Below, in pieces: positions 1-10,350 of a DNA stretch of 64,000 nt; the stretch's first letter is position 1, and every line of letters starts with the position of its first letter. The stretch spans positions 946,876 to 1,010,875 of the forward strand of contig OX638380.1 in NCBI GenBank assembly GCA_951813855.1, read 5' to 3'. The notes below the pieces were generated by a model. It was given only the letters and a program-made list of their open reading frames with translations. It was not told the origin of the DNA and did no database searches. Position numbers and translations under genes: made by a program. The stretch is from an uncultured Verrucomicrobiae bacterium. Lineage in GTDB: Bacteria; Verrucomicrobiota; Verrucomicrobiia; Limisphaerales; AAA164-E04.

Positions 1-912
1 AGTTCGAATTATTTTACATATTTTAATAATGGGACAATGATCTTTCTTTTTTTGGCAGGAGTTACATTTTTGTCGTTTTTTAGTCTGCGTCATGAACTAA
101 AACCGTTAAACACAATCAAATTTATATTTTTAATGATCGGTCATCTGTTTATCATTGGACCTTTAGCAAGTGATTTTTATTTTTATTATTATTATAAATA
201 TCCGTTAGGAGTTATTATTATTTTACTTGGTTTCATTGGCGGATCGCTTTATATAAGTTATTGTATGTTGCAAACAAATAGAAACCTATTGCAACCTAGG
301 AGAATCGTACTGATAATTATAGCGCAATTGTCTATTGCTGGTGGTTTTTATTATTTAATGGCAACTGCGTTATCTTTTAATTATCGCCAACCAACCGGTA
401 TTTACTTTTGGTTAACATGCGGAACGATTATATTGTTGTTTTGGGGATTTAGATCTCGATCAAAACGTTGGAGAACAAATCGATTCATATTGTTTTCAAT
501 CGGTGGTTTGAGTGTTTTTCTCATATTTTCATTTCTTTTATATGATTGGCAGTTTGTTTCAGAACGGAATGCATTTATATTATATTTGTGTTTTTTAGCA
601 GGATCTTTATTCTTGCTATTTTATGAATTATATACAGTTCAATCTTTCGGTCTATATTTAGCCGCTTGTAATTTAACGCATTTCAAAATCACTTCGATTT
701 TGTTTACCATTAATTTTATTTTCCCATTCTTATTATTAGTTTTAATAATGAGCGTTCTTTATATTATACGTTCTCAATCTACATTTTTCAATGATTATAG
801 TTATTTATTCTCGGGAATAATGATTTGGTTTTTATTACGTACTACTATTGCTTTGATATTAAACAAAATTTCCTCTTGTCAATTACTTAATATTCGACAG
901 ATCAATGCTTAA
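1..912 (+). CDS. ABC-2-like membrane protein A, C-terminal part (cut by window edge)
   Basis: The reading frame is open from the first base, so the gene starts outside the window; the first ATG inside is at 37. The visible ~300 residues are almost entirely hydrophobic, with about eight predicted membrane spans. The end of the protein resembles the C-terminal halves of the three permease-like genes downstream: each has a Tyr-Glu-Leu-Tyr (or Lys-Glu-Leu) turn, a G-(I/L)-(W/Y)-L-A segment, and a long hydrophobic stretch before a basic tail. I infer a fourth paralogue of an ABC-2-type membrane protein family. The DNA is strongly AT-rich compared with the housekeeping genes further right. No ATP-binding subunit or catalytic motif is visible, so the substrate is unknown and the transporter assignment is tentative. 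Confidence 0.6.
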   Translation, partial: SSNYFTYFNNGTMIFLFLAGVTFLSFFSLRHELKPLNTIKFIFLMIGHLFIIGPLASDFYFYYYYKYPLGVIIILLGFIGGSLYISYCMLQTNRNLLQPRRIVLIIIAQLSIAGGFYYLMATALSFNYRQPTGIYFWLTCGTIILLFWGFRSRSKRWRTNRFILFSIGGLSVFLIFSFLLYDWQFVSERNAFILYLCFLAGSLFLLFYELYTVQSFGLYLAACNLTHFKITSILFTINFIFPFLLLVLIMSVLYIIRSQSTFFNDYSYLFSGIMIWFLLRTTIALILNKISSCQLLNIRQINA

Positions 913-1864
913 CATTCTTGTTATGATTAAGCTTATAGCCATTTTTCATACAATTATTCAAAACGATTATGTCACTTTATTATTTCTACCCGTTAGTCTG
1001 AAGGCGTGAATCAATCAAGACAGTAATCAACTTCATGCAAGTAAACCCCGTATTAATCAAAGAGTTTTATCGCAATCAAGAAACATCACCGGATACTGGT
1101 TGCGAACTGCTTCGTTAGCGTTAATATTTTTCGTGTGGTATATTATCCATGCGAATAATCCTAGCAACGGAGAAAGGGCCCTGGAAACAATCACTTTCAT
1201 TGCAGAGATTTATTTTGGAATCTTTGCCGGTATATCCTCATTTCATACTATTGCTTTAGAATACCGCAGCAAAACACTCGGCTTATTATTTTTGACTCGA
1301 TTGCGTTCTTCTGAAATACTATTTGGAAAAATATTTCCCTATGGTGTTCAGTGTTTTATAATTCTTATTGCAATTTTTCCAATTCTTTCCTTGTCGTTGA
1401 TCAACGGAGGAGTAACTATAACATATGTGCTGAAATGTTGGATAGCTATTGGCAGTTCTATGTATTTAGGATTATCAATCGGGATTGTTTGGATATTCTG
1501 GAAAGTTAAACCCGAATAAAATACGAATTATTATTTCTACCGTTTATGATTATATCTACTTGGTCAGTAATTTTCTTCCCCAAGGTGATTGAAATAACAA
1601 TATCTCTTATCTTGTATTTTGCCATGCAATTTATGATACTGGCAATTTATTTAAACCTGTTTACCTTGAGTCGCATAAACTCTCTTACGAATTACAATTG
1701 GGAATTTAACTGGTTAATTTTTCATTTGTCTCACATTAAAAAAATACATGCCAAACTACCTGAGTTTAGAATTATTAAAACCATAAAAACAAATGCAATT
1801 AAACCGTGCAACCGCCGATTTCCTAACATTAAGGATAATGAAAATCCGTACCAAATTTTAGTTA

Positions 1865-3659
1865 GTGTCAAGTCCAAAAGTCAAAATCCATAGTTGATTT
1901 CTTTAAAAACTAAAAAAAATAATTTCAAATTAGATCGAAATAAATGGTTAAATCGACATATTTATCTTAAATTGTATTTTTTTTGATCTTTTACAGAATT
2001 CAAGACGCATCCCTCCCATTCTTGACATTGATTTTGCGATTTAGTTAAGCCGCTTTCGGACGAACCAATGGCTTGGAGAGACGCTGCAGCTCCTTGTTTC
2101 GAACGAGGCTGCCAAGGCGACAACAATTGGCACAGAGAACGGCTAGAGCTACGGTGCGTTTGAATCCGTCTGAGCCGTAGGAGTAGACTCGATTGAGGCC
2201 TCGGTGTTCCAAATGGTTGATGGCTGATTCGACAGCGGGATGTTGCTTCCGGGCGGTTTTGAAAGCCTCGGCAGTCTCGCGTTCTTGCTCCTTTTTGGTA
2301 AGTTTCCCTTTTTTAGGCAAGGTTACTTCCGGAACCATCTCACGGAGTTTCTCCTGATTAAGTGGATTATGAAACCCTTTGTCGAAACTGCAACTGAACA
2401 AGTCTGGAAATAGTTTTTTGGTCTCCTCGAGGATCGGGATGGCCACGTGCACATCCTCTTCTTGCCACATGACCCGATAAGTCAAAACAAATTGGTGTTG
2501 ATCTTCCACGATGCAAACGGGCACCCCGAGTTCTACCGGTTTGCCTGCCTTTCCTTTCTGGATCCACCGCGTATGAGGTTCGAATACGGAATAGATCTTT
2601 TCGTCCGCCGGAATAGTTTCTCCTTGCAGAATTCGCCGATCCGCTTGTCGCGACAAGAGACGACCGCATTTCAAAAAACCTTGGATTTGCCGGTGTTTTT
2701 TCGCCTTGATCTTCTTTTTCTCCCTCAGCCGATCCCACGACGCACTGGCTCGCTCCAGGATGTGGTCGCAGGCCTTCAGATAAGCCTGGACCTAATCGAG
2801 ACGGCGGTTCGCCAGCTGAGCGGTGCGAACGGAAAAAAACAATTTCCGAATCCTTTTCAGCCAATGGTGACTTTGCCTCCACCCCTTCAGGTTCCGTTTT
2901 TTGCATTCACGAATCAGAGTTCAAATGCAATCATAGAGCAAATTGAGATCGGTGGGATAATGGACATCCGTTTCCACCACGAACGAATCGCAACGCGTTT
3001 TGAGTTGGTCCCCTTCTTGATGCCCCGCAACCTGCTGACCATGCTTGACGATCAGCAAGTTGATTTCCTCAATCAATTCGGGAGTCAAGAGATTGACGTT
3101 TTGAATCACGGTGGTTCGTTTATATTCTCCCCCCGGTTCGAAATCACCATGGCCTAAGACAAATCGCAACTGCTTATGATAATTAGCGAGGGTTAGCAAA
3201 AGATCGTAATTGCATCTTAAACTGTGTTTGATGAGAGCCAGAACTAGAATCGTCCAAGCACTCATGCCCGGACGACCGAATCCTTGGTCGCCGAACTGTT
3301 GAAAAAATAATTTTCCAGCAGCTGCTGTATCTGGAGCCATAATGATTCGTTACCATAAACACTCTGTAGCCCAATCAAGATTCGAACGACGCCATCACGT
3401 TGCGTGGGGTCGAACTTAATTTCCTCGAAGGGTACGGGTTGAAATGCGGGTTGAGTGGTTCTGAAGATTCTCATGTTAGGAATCGAAGATCAGTCTCAAA
3501 GATGCTGACAATTGGTCTCAAGGACGCTGAAAGTCCATTTTTCAGGTAAAAATCAAAGTTCCGACTCGAATGTTAGACAAATAAATCGAACAAATGTTAC
3601 AAAAAAAACCGCTTGAAATGCAGGATTTATTGAAAAATCGTCCCTTTTGGACCAGACAC
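1865..3659 (-). mobile_element. ISNCY-like insertion sequence in permease B
   Basis: The ends are imperfect inverted repeats: GTGTCAAGTCCAAAAG at the left, and the reverse complement of CTTTTGGACCAGACAC at the right. The hexamer TAGTTA sits on both sides and is a target-site duplication: removing one copy and the element rejoins permease B in the arrangement seen in gene D (ATTTTA...GTTTTTT). The element is about 1.8 kb and carries one decayed transposase on the minus strand. The element is more GC-rich than the gene it entered, which marks it as a later arrival. Confidence 0.75.
2045..3474 (-). pseudogene. ISNCY-type (ISDol1-like) transposase, frameshifted
   Basis: The transposase is spread over at least three minus-strand frames. 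The N-terminal part (3262-3474) begins MRIFRTTQPAF. A second part (2921-3340) carries GRPGMSAWTILVLALIKHSL and DSFVVETDVHYPTDLNLLYD; the run ending in HYPTDxNLL is the stretch I associate with ISNCY/ISDol1 transposases. The C-terminal part (2045-2674) carries SVFEPHTRWIQKGKAGKP and the tail ...HLEHRGLNRVYSYGSDGF. Frame changes near 3270-3340 and 2670-2910 prevent production of one protein, so this copy cannot transpose by itself. The family name rests on motif recall, not on a search. Confidence 0.7.
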
Positions 3660-4081
3660 TAGTTAGTTTTTTACACCCCAAACATCTTATCAATCAAAGT
3701 TTGATTTATTTGAATTTATTTTTGATTATTTTATGTTCCTGTTTATCACTGTTTTTCGATGCTTATCCAAATGGTCATTCCAATTTAAATTTTGCATGTT
3801 TGCTTTTTTTTATAATGGAATTGGCTGTTCGCTTTAAGGGCACTCGCATTAATAACATACTTGTTCAAATGATTAAATCTATTGTCAGAATTTCATTTTG
3901 ACATGTCGATTGACGGATAATCTCTCTGGTGATTTAATAACTGATTTTGATGGTTTATTTAGAGCTGGAAGTTATCAACCCATTTAGGTCGATTCTATGG
4001 TTTTGGGGAGGCTTGATGACGGAAATCTTTAGTTTTCAATCCTCTGGCAATCAATGCATTGGAATTAATTACTTTTAAAAG

Positions 4082-4110
4082 TTGAAAAAATGAAATATGT
4101 ATGGTATGAT
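4082..4110 (+). promoter_or_regulatory. Near-consensus sigma-70 promoter of the ISAzo13-like transposase
   Basis: A -35 box TTGAAA (4082-4087) and a -10 box TATGAT (4105-4110) are separated by exactly 17 bases. The GTG start codon at 4116 begins only six bases after the -10 box, so the predicted transcript starts at or next to the start codon and would be leaderless. The same arrangement recurs at 13980-14008 and, on the minus strand, at 56325-56353. In the nested copy the -10 box is weakened to TACGAT (14691-14696). Confidence 0.6.
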
Positions 4111-4115
4111 TAAGC

Positions 4116-5327
4116 GTGAGCGATCAGGTTGCCGTTATCAGAAAAAAATATCTGAGCTTGGAACCCATCTTCCAAGAATTGACTAATCGTCATTGGCTAG
4201 CATCCGAGGCAATAGCCATTGGTAGGGGTGGAATAAAAATAGTTCACGAAGCTACGGGTGCTAGCTGCACTACGATTCGATCGGGAATTAATGAATTGAA
4301 AACGGAAGCAATCCCTAATAAAAATCGCCAAAGGAAAGCTGGAGGGGGACGGAAATCAATAACCGAACACGATAAGACTCTTTTGTCAGATCTGGATAAA
4401 CTTATCGAACCCGAGACTTGAGGTGATCCTGAAAATCCGTTGCGTTGGACCTGCAAAAGTGCTGAACAAATCAAAACCACATTAAATGAAATGGGACATC
4501 AAATAAGTGAACGCACCGTAAATAATTTGCTCCATGAAATGGGATACAGCCTTCAAGGCAATCAGAAAACCCTAGAAGGCAAACAGCATCCCGATCGAAA
4601 CCAGCAATTTCGACATATTGAACGGAAATCCCGGAAATTCTTGAAGAAAAACCAACCAGTGATTTCGGTTGACACGAAAAAAAAGGAACTGGTGGGACAG
4701 CACAAAAATATGGGGAACGAATGGCATCCGAAAGGAAATCCCGAACTAGTCAAAGTGCATGATTTCCCCGATCCAAATCTACCGAAAGCAAGTCCATATG
4801 GCGTGTATGATCTGAGCACCAATACGGGTTGGGTAAGTGTAGGCACTGACCACGATACTGCGGAATTTGCGGTAGAAACTATTCGTCGATGGTGGCTATC
4901 AATGGGACGAAAAAATCATCCCAATGCCAAGAAGCTATTAATTATGGCTGATGGAGGTGGTTCAAATGGTAGTCGTAATAAATTATGGAAAACCGAGTTG
5001 CAAAAACTGGCAGATGAACTTAATATGGAAATATCAGTTTGTCATTTTCCTCCGGGTACGAGCAAGTGGAATAAAATTGAACATCGAATGTTTTCATGCA
5101 TTTCGATGAATTGGCGGGGACGCCCATTAACCAATTATGAAACCATAGTTAATTTGATTAGCAATACAACAACTAAAAATGGGTTGGAAATAAATTGCAT
5201 GTTAGATAAATCCAAATATCAGACTGGCATAAAAATTACTGATGAACAAATGCAAAATTTGCGCTTAACTAAAGAGAAGTTTCATGGTGAATGGAATTAT
5301 AAATTAAAGCCCCATGAATGTAAATAA
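4116..5327 (+). pseudogene. ISAzo13-type transposase with an in-frame stop
   Basis: The frame starts at GTG 4116 (SDQVAVIRKKYLSLEP) and runs to 5327, but a TGA at 4419-4421 interrupts it. The sibling copies have CGA (Arg) at this point (PETRGDPENP), so this is a C-to-T nonsense change. The DDE catalytic residues are otherwise present: Asp in ISVDTKKKELVG, Asp in IMADGGGSNGSR and Glu in TSKWNKIEHRMF. The N-terminal ~100 residues form a helix-turn-helix-like region with the basic patch NKNRQRKAGGGRK. This copy is about 403 codons, the same length as the intact copy at 55108-56319. It could be supplied in trans by that copy. Confidence 0.88.
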
Positions 5328-6518
5328 TACGTTTGATACGCACACAAAAAAACGACAGTTTAATTATGCGAGAACCCTAACGTCGCAAAAGAATCTCCCC
5401 ATCAAATGCTCTACGATCGTAAATCGAGAATGATGGAATTGCTACTGATATCGCCTTTCTCTGGCTTATCAATAGTCGCCGGTCTCCGTTCATTCCTAAA
5501 GCAACGACTTTACCATCGTTTTGTATTGCTTGGTATTGGATATGTTTGGGTAGCAGGGGTGTTTATTGCTATATACATTAAGCAAGGATATTCTTATTCC
5601 GATAGGCTGATCCTTTGTCTGTGTTTATTTATAATGACTTTTTTCGTTTTCTATATCAAATTACCTTTTTTGAGGGTTTGTTCAACAGTAAAACATTACT
5701 TATTTTTTCTCATGGGATATTTATCAATTCCAGTTTCATTATTGTTTATTGTGATCAATTTTATTTATATTTTCTTTATCTCAGATACCAAGTATAACAC
5801 TTTTCATTTATTGATTAATTCCAGTTTTTTGATGTGTTCGCTTTTATTCTTTTTTCGAGGATTGCAAATTGATTATCAACGATTGCAATCGAATCGTTTT
5901 TTATTATTTATATTTTCTTTTATCTTAGTGTTCGTAATTATTTATTATAGTATGCTAGATTTATTTTTTTCTGATAAGTTTGGCGATATAACCTCTTGTT
6001 TTATTTTTTTCACTGGCTCGATTCTATTGTTTTTTGGGGGATTTCGACATAAATTACAACAATGGCAGATAAAACGCTTTTTATTTCCTTCGGTCTTTTG
6101 TTTTTTCATTTCATTGGTATTTTTTATTATTATGTATGATTTTGTTTTTAATTATAACCTGAGTATTATTTTGCTTTGCTTGTGTTTTTTTATCGGAACA
6201 TACTATTTATCGTATTTTGAATTATACGCCATGCAATATTACGGTATTTGGTTAGCAACCGGAAAGCAATCTTATTGGGTTATTGCCGGTAAGTTATTTT
6301 CGTTGTGCTTTTTAATTCCAATTGTTACGTTTGTTGCGGCCTTTTTTAGCATTCAAATGTGTGCTGTTGTTTTTTATGATTCTTTTTTCAATGAAAACAG
6401 GGAGATTCAGCTAGCCGCTACCTTTTTGCTTTGGCATTACTTCCGCTCGGTATGTTTTCGATTTGCTATCAACTTCGCCCATCGACGTTTACGTCAATTA
6501 CGGTCTCTATTAGATTAA

Positions 6519-7138
6519 GCGGTTAATAATGTTTGTTTATTTTGATATACTTGACAATTTCTACGGTAACGAACCATTGGATTGGTTGAGATTACCGTTA
6601 CCAGTTACCGTCAATAAAACGTGTTTGTCACGTAGTTGACGGAATTAATCCACCCTTCAAGATTTCAACCTACTTTTTCGAACGCCTAGCTAACCTCTCG
6701 GGATAAAATCTGCTTTGGTTTACTCCCTAATTTGTTCGGCTTTTGATTTCGGTTTCAGTTTTCGATTTATTATCGCTTCGGGCCATTGATTCGTTACCTT
6801 TCGAATCCTCGAAACGAATTCGCCAGTATAACTTCCGAATTGAATGATCGATTCAAATCGCTGAATTCTTGATCGTCCGGATTTTTTTTGTTTGTTACGG
6901 GGACCGTTTAATCAAATCTTCCCACTCCCCAGAAGCGAACATCCTGCTGCGAAGTAATCTTGAGAACGGCGAGATCTACCCTGCAGTAACCGGCTTGAGT
7001 CCATGATGCCGGCGAGTCGTTGCCACTCACTCGGCTACGGAATAACGAATCCGTTTGGCATACCAAATTTGCGTTTTAATTTCCGAATGTCCTTCCGCCC
7101 ATCCGAAACCTAGTCTCATCATAAATCTGAACCATGAG
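6519..7138. other. Intergenic spacer, left copy of the duplicated segment
   Basis: There is no convincing gene. This 620-bp stretch aligns by eye with 16618-17238: shared words include TTAATAATGTTTGTT, TTACCGTCAATAA, GTCACxTAGTTGACGGA and TCCCCAxTCCCC-type runs. Both lie between the end of a permease gene and the end of a convergent DUF1015 gene. Base composition climbs from AT-rich at the permease end to GC-rich at the DUF1015 end. Confidence 0.6.
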
Positions 7139-8357
7139 TCAGCGCAACAGGTGGCAAAATATGCCGTCCCGCAGTTTCGGTTCGAACCAAGTGCTTTTGG
7201 GCGGCATCACGCCGCCACTGTCTGCCACCTCAAGCAATTCGTCAATCCGGGTAGGGTAAAGGGAAAAGGCCACTCCTTGATGCGTTCTATCGACGAGTTT
7301 TTCCAACTTTCCGACACTTCGAATTCCGCCGACGAACGAAATTCGCCGGCTTTGGCGAGGATCCTCGATATCCAATATCGGCCTTAACACCTGACTTTGC
7401 AATCGCGTCACCGTCAGCTGTTCATTTGGCTTCCGAGGAGAATTCTCAGAAGACAAATTCAAACGTCACCACTGCCGGTTGAGGTACATTCCCACCTCCT
7501 CCCGGTATCGTGGTTCGACTGTTTCTGCCTCGATTTCCACCGCCGCAACCTCGGACAAGCGGGCCAAAAAGATCGAATTATTCTGACCGGCCAAATCGTG
7601 AACGAAACGATTGTAATGCAAGATTTGCACCTGGTCGTGAGGAATCAAAACGGTCAAAAACCCGCCGCTCCCGTTTTTTCTCGCCCGATCTTTCGCCACC
7701 CGAGAAGCCGCGGCGCTACGGTGATGACCGTCGGCGATATAGAGCCGAGGGATTCCGACGAACCGTTCCTCGAGGAACCTAAACTCCTCTTCTTCGGCGA
7801 TCACCCAAGCGCTATGCCTGACGCCGTCTTCTGACTAGAAATCGACCTGCGTCAGTCGGAAATCAACCGCCGAGGATTTCCGATCCAGTTCGGGGTCGGC
7901 CGGGTAGGTCAAAACACCGCACCGGTTTGAGCCTCCAAGGACTCCATGTGACTCACCCGGTCGTCCTCTTTTTCAGGCCGCGTGAATTCGTACTTTCGAA
8001 TTGCCCCGCTTTCGTATCCCCGGCAGCTCGACAGGACGACCAGCCCAATCTGCTCTTAAGCGCCCATGATCTGGCGATAGAGATAGATGCACGCTTTCCG
8101 ATCGGAGAACAAAGCCTCCTCCCGTATAGACGATCAAACTGCCGCCGGCCTCCGGCGTAGATCTCCTCCCGGCTCGGCGCCGTTTCGCCTTCCGTCCGGC
8201 CGATCTCCGGCTTGCTGTTCCCCAAAATACTGCGTGGCCTGCGCTCGGCCACTTCGCGGGCTTCCCGAACGGAAAACACGTCGTAAGGCAGTTCGCAGAT
8301 TTCCGACACCAGTTCTAGACTCGGGCGCAACGCGCTGAAGAGAGTTATCTTCGCCAT
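7139..8357 (-). pseudogene. DUF1015 family protein, decayed copy
   Basis: This is a broken copy of the intact gene at 17239-18459. The N-terminal part (8357 downward) matches MAKITxFxALRP...SEICELPYDVxSVREAREVAE, then shifts frame near residue 77 (after RRQFDR). The middle returns in another frame from about 7804 (IAEEEEFRFLEERF, then LYIADGHHRSAAASRV). A nonsense codon follows NRQW at 7466-7468, where the intact copy has TAC (Tyr) and this one has TGA. The C-terminal block runs to 7139 (EPKLRDGIFCHLLR). With several independent lesions it cannot give a full product. Most of the sequence is still closely similar to the intact copy, so inactivation postdates the duplication. Confidence 0.9.
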
Positions 8358-8570
8358 TGATTAAATATCGCCTGCCCAACGAAACAGAGAAAACGACGAT
8401 CGCGCAACAGATTGTCGCCGGACGATAATACTCAAAAAAAAATACCTGAACTGCCGCCCCGATTCAGGTTTCAGTCCTTCCGGAAGTTTTGACTAGCCGT
8501 TAATTCAATCGTCACGAACCCTAGCAACGCCTGACGTGTTGCCAAGGCTAATTGTGTTTCCGGGGGTTTC

Positions 8571-8757
8571 TTGAGTCGTCCTCACTTTTCCCGCAACCGT
8601 CGCTTTCGGGGTCCACGTATCCGCATCGTTGACAGGATCCGTGCCCGGGAAGTCAGAGTCGTCAATACCGCCGACAAGCAAATGAACGTCTTCAAGCATC
8701 ACGAAGCCCTCAAGATGGCCCGAGAACGCCATGTAGACCTCGTCGAAGTCGCCGAAA
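8571..8757 (+). pseudogene. infC: 5' fragment of infC (translation initiation factor IF-3), joined to proS
   Basis: The first 62 codons match the N-terminal domain of IF-3 encoded at 18673-19314, including the TTG start and SRPHFSRNRRFRGPRI. Identity with the intact copy stops abruptly after GTCGCCGAAA (8757). From the next base the sequence is prolyl-tRNA synthetase, and the join keeps the reading frame. The upstream leader is also duplicated: GGGGGTTTCTTG and the CAACG/CGTTG hairpin region recur. Alone, the fragment lacks most of the N domain's end, the linker and the whole C domain of IF-3. Confidence 0.88.
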
Positions 8758-9837
8758 CCGACATCGTGTACAATGCGGACAAGAGTTACGCCGCCAACGT
8801 GGACAAAGCCGTCAGCGCCCTGAAATCGCCGCACTCCCCCGGCGACGCCGCCACGTTACCGGCCATCGAACGATTTCCGACTCCAGGCGTCAGGACCATC
8901 GAGGAGTTGACGAAACCCCCATGGAACGTCCCTGCCCGGCAGCAAATCAAATTGTTGCTCTACCGGGTAGCCTCCCGCTTGGTGCTGTTGCTGTTGACCG
9001 GTGCCGACCGGCTCAACGAGGCTAAGTTGACCGGAGTGCTCGGCACCGCCGAATTCCGCCCCGCCGAACCGGAAGAAATCCGGGGAACGCTCGAAGCCGA
9101 TCCGGGCAGCCTGGGGGGCGTCGGAGTCGATCAGCTGGAGATTATCGCAGACCACTTGCCCAAGAACGGTAAGGAACTGACTACGGGAGCCAACGAAAAC
9201 GACTGGCATGTCCAAAACGGTTGCGTCGAACACGATATCAAAGTTACTCGCTGGGAGGATTTGCGTACCTGTCGGGGCCGGCGAACCCTGCCCCGTTACC
9301 GGCGTTCCTCTCGAAATGCGGCCGGCCATCGAGGTCGGCCATATTTTCAAACTAGGAACCAAATACAGCGAAAGCCTCAACGCGTACATCCTAAACGATC
9401 AGGAACAACAACAACCCGCCATCATGGGCTGTTATGGAATCGGCGTCACTCGAACCCTCCAGGCGATCATCGAACAAAACCATGACGAACAGGGTATCCG
9501 GTGGCCGGTATCGGTCGTGCCGTATACCGTCTGCATCACCGCCTTGGACGCTACGCCTCGATGCTCTAGTCTCGAAATGGCCGAAACTCTTTACCGGCAG
9601 TTGACGGAACGGCAGATCGAAACGATCCTCGACGATCGCGACGAACGCCCCGGCGTTAAATTCAACGATTCGGAATTGGTCGACTTTCCCTTGCACATCG
9701 CGGTCGGGCCGCGGGCATTGAAGCGGGGTTTCGTAGAATTCAAACCTCGGGACGGGGAATTTCGCGAAGTGAAACCGGAAGCCGTCCTGGAGACCGTCGA
9801 GTCTTGGATCGCCGATTGCCGAGGAGCCACGGCTTGA
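8758..9837 (+). pseudogene. proS: 3' part of prolyl-tRNA synthetase, frameshifted
   Basis: The segment encodes the second half of a bacterial-type ProRS. It has the editing (INS) domain end (YAANVDKA, FPTPGVRTIEEL, RQIKLLLYRV), the block GANENDWHVQNG, then class II motif 3 (MGCYGIGVTRTLQAIIEQ) and the anticodon-binding domain (LDDRDERPGVKFNDSELV). A frame change near 9265-9275 separates WEDLRT from the following GEPCPVTGVPLEMRPAIEVG. The catalytic N-terminus with motifs 1 and 2 is absent; in its place is the infC fragment. The product could not charge tRNA(Pro). An intact proS must exist elsewhere if the cell is free-living; it is not in this window. Confidence 0.88.
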
Positions 9838-10350
9838 ATCGGGTAATTTCGATACGATTCTCGCTCGAAAGGAACCCGCCGCTCACAGCTGTCGAGTTCA
9901 AAGGTGCTTTGAACGCCGATTCTGGAACTATGATTCTAAGGTCCGCTTAGGCCGATACCCTCCGATCAATAGATGCGACTGCTTGGGAAATTGCCGTCCG
10001 CAGAGATTCCGACAAGACCGTCCAACGGAAGCCGTCGGAAAATTCAGACCGCTCCCGAAAACGGAAAGTCGACGCTTGAGAACAAGATGATCGTTTGCAA
10101 CGGCGAAACAGAACAACGATTTTTTTCGAAGCGAGCGGCGGGGAGAGTTGATTTCTCGCTGACCGAACCTTATCATCGCAACGAGATGACTATCCAAATC
10201 GAGGCTAACGACGATCGTATGCCGATCATTTTGCCGACCGGCCGCAAGGGATTGAGCGATTCCGATTTTTCTTGCCGTGGCCTTGATCATCCGGCTTGCC
10301 ACGAGATTCGCTGACCCCGCACGGATTGATCCCGACTCCGGAACGAAGCG
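9838..10350. other. Intergenic, no gene recognised
   Basis: This is GC-rich sequence between the proS remnant and membrane protein C. I see no conserved protein in any frame, no strong repeat, and only weak promoter-like matches. It may be decayed coding sequence. Confidence 0.5.

Larger units (their letters stand above)
3838..5377 (+). mobile_element. ISAzo13-like insertion sequence, copy 1 (1540 bp)
   Basis: The ends are GGGCACTCGCATTAAT at the left and ATTATGCGAGAACCC at the right, forming an imperfect terminal inverted repeat. The trinucleotide TAA lies on both sides (TTTAA before, TAACG after). Removing the element and one TAA restores permease B across the insertion. The same ends and a 3-bp TAA/TTA duplication appear at the copies around 13736-15961 and 55059-58698. 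The 5' non-coding part (3838-4115) is about 280 bp; the transposase fills the rest. Confidence 0.9.
1035..6518 (+). pseudogene. ABC-2-like membrane protein B, frameshifted and interrupted by two insertion sequences
   Basis: This is the paralogue of the gene at 12184-16617. The ATG at 1035 gives MQVNPVLIKEF, matching MHVNPVLVKEF there. A one-base loss near 1068 shifts the frame, and the protein resumes from about 1100. A stop after residues WKVKPE ends that segment (1519) and a third piece follows (1546-1864). An ISNCY-like element splits the gene at 1865-3659. Coding sequence resumes at 3660 (SFLHPKHLINQS), is cut again by an ISAzo13-like element at 3838-5377, and finishes at 5378-6518 with the C-terminal spans. 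Removing both elements restores colinearity with protein D, including the segment QMLYDRKSRMMELLL. The gene carries at least two lesions besides the insertions, so it is dead. It is AT-rich. The conserved leader ACAGTAATCAAC lies just before the ATG in both B and D. Confidence 0.85.

Noticed and set aside
2447..3157. Long plus-strand frame opposite the ISNCY-like transposase
   Set aside because: It is the antisense shadow of transposase sequence; the family motifs are on the minus strand.
6900..7040. Possible small RNA in the duplicated spacer
   Set aside because: Conserved between the two copies, but the conservation is explained by the duplication and no stable fold is evident by eye.
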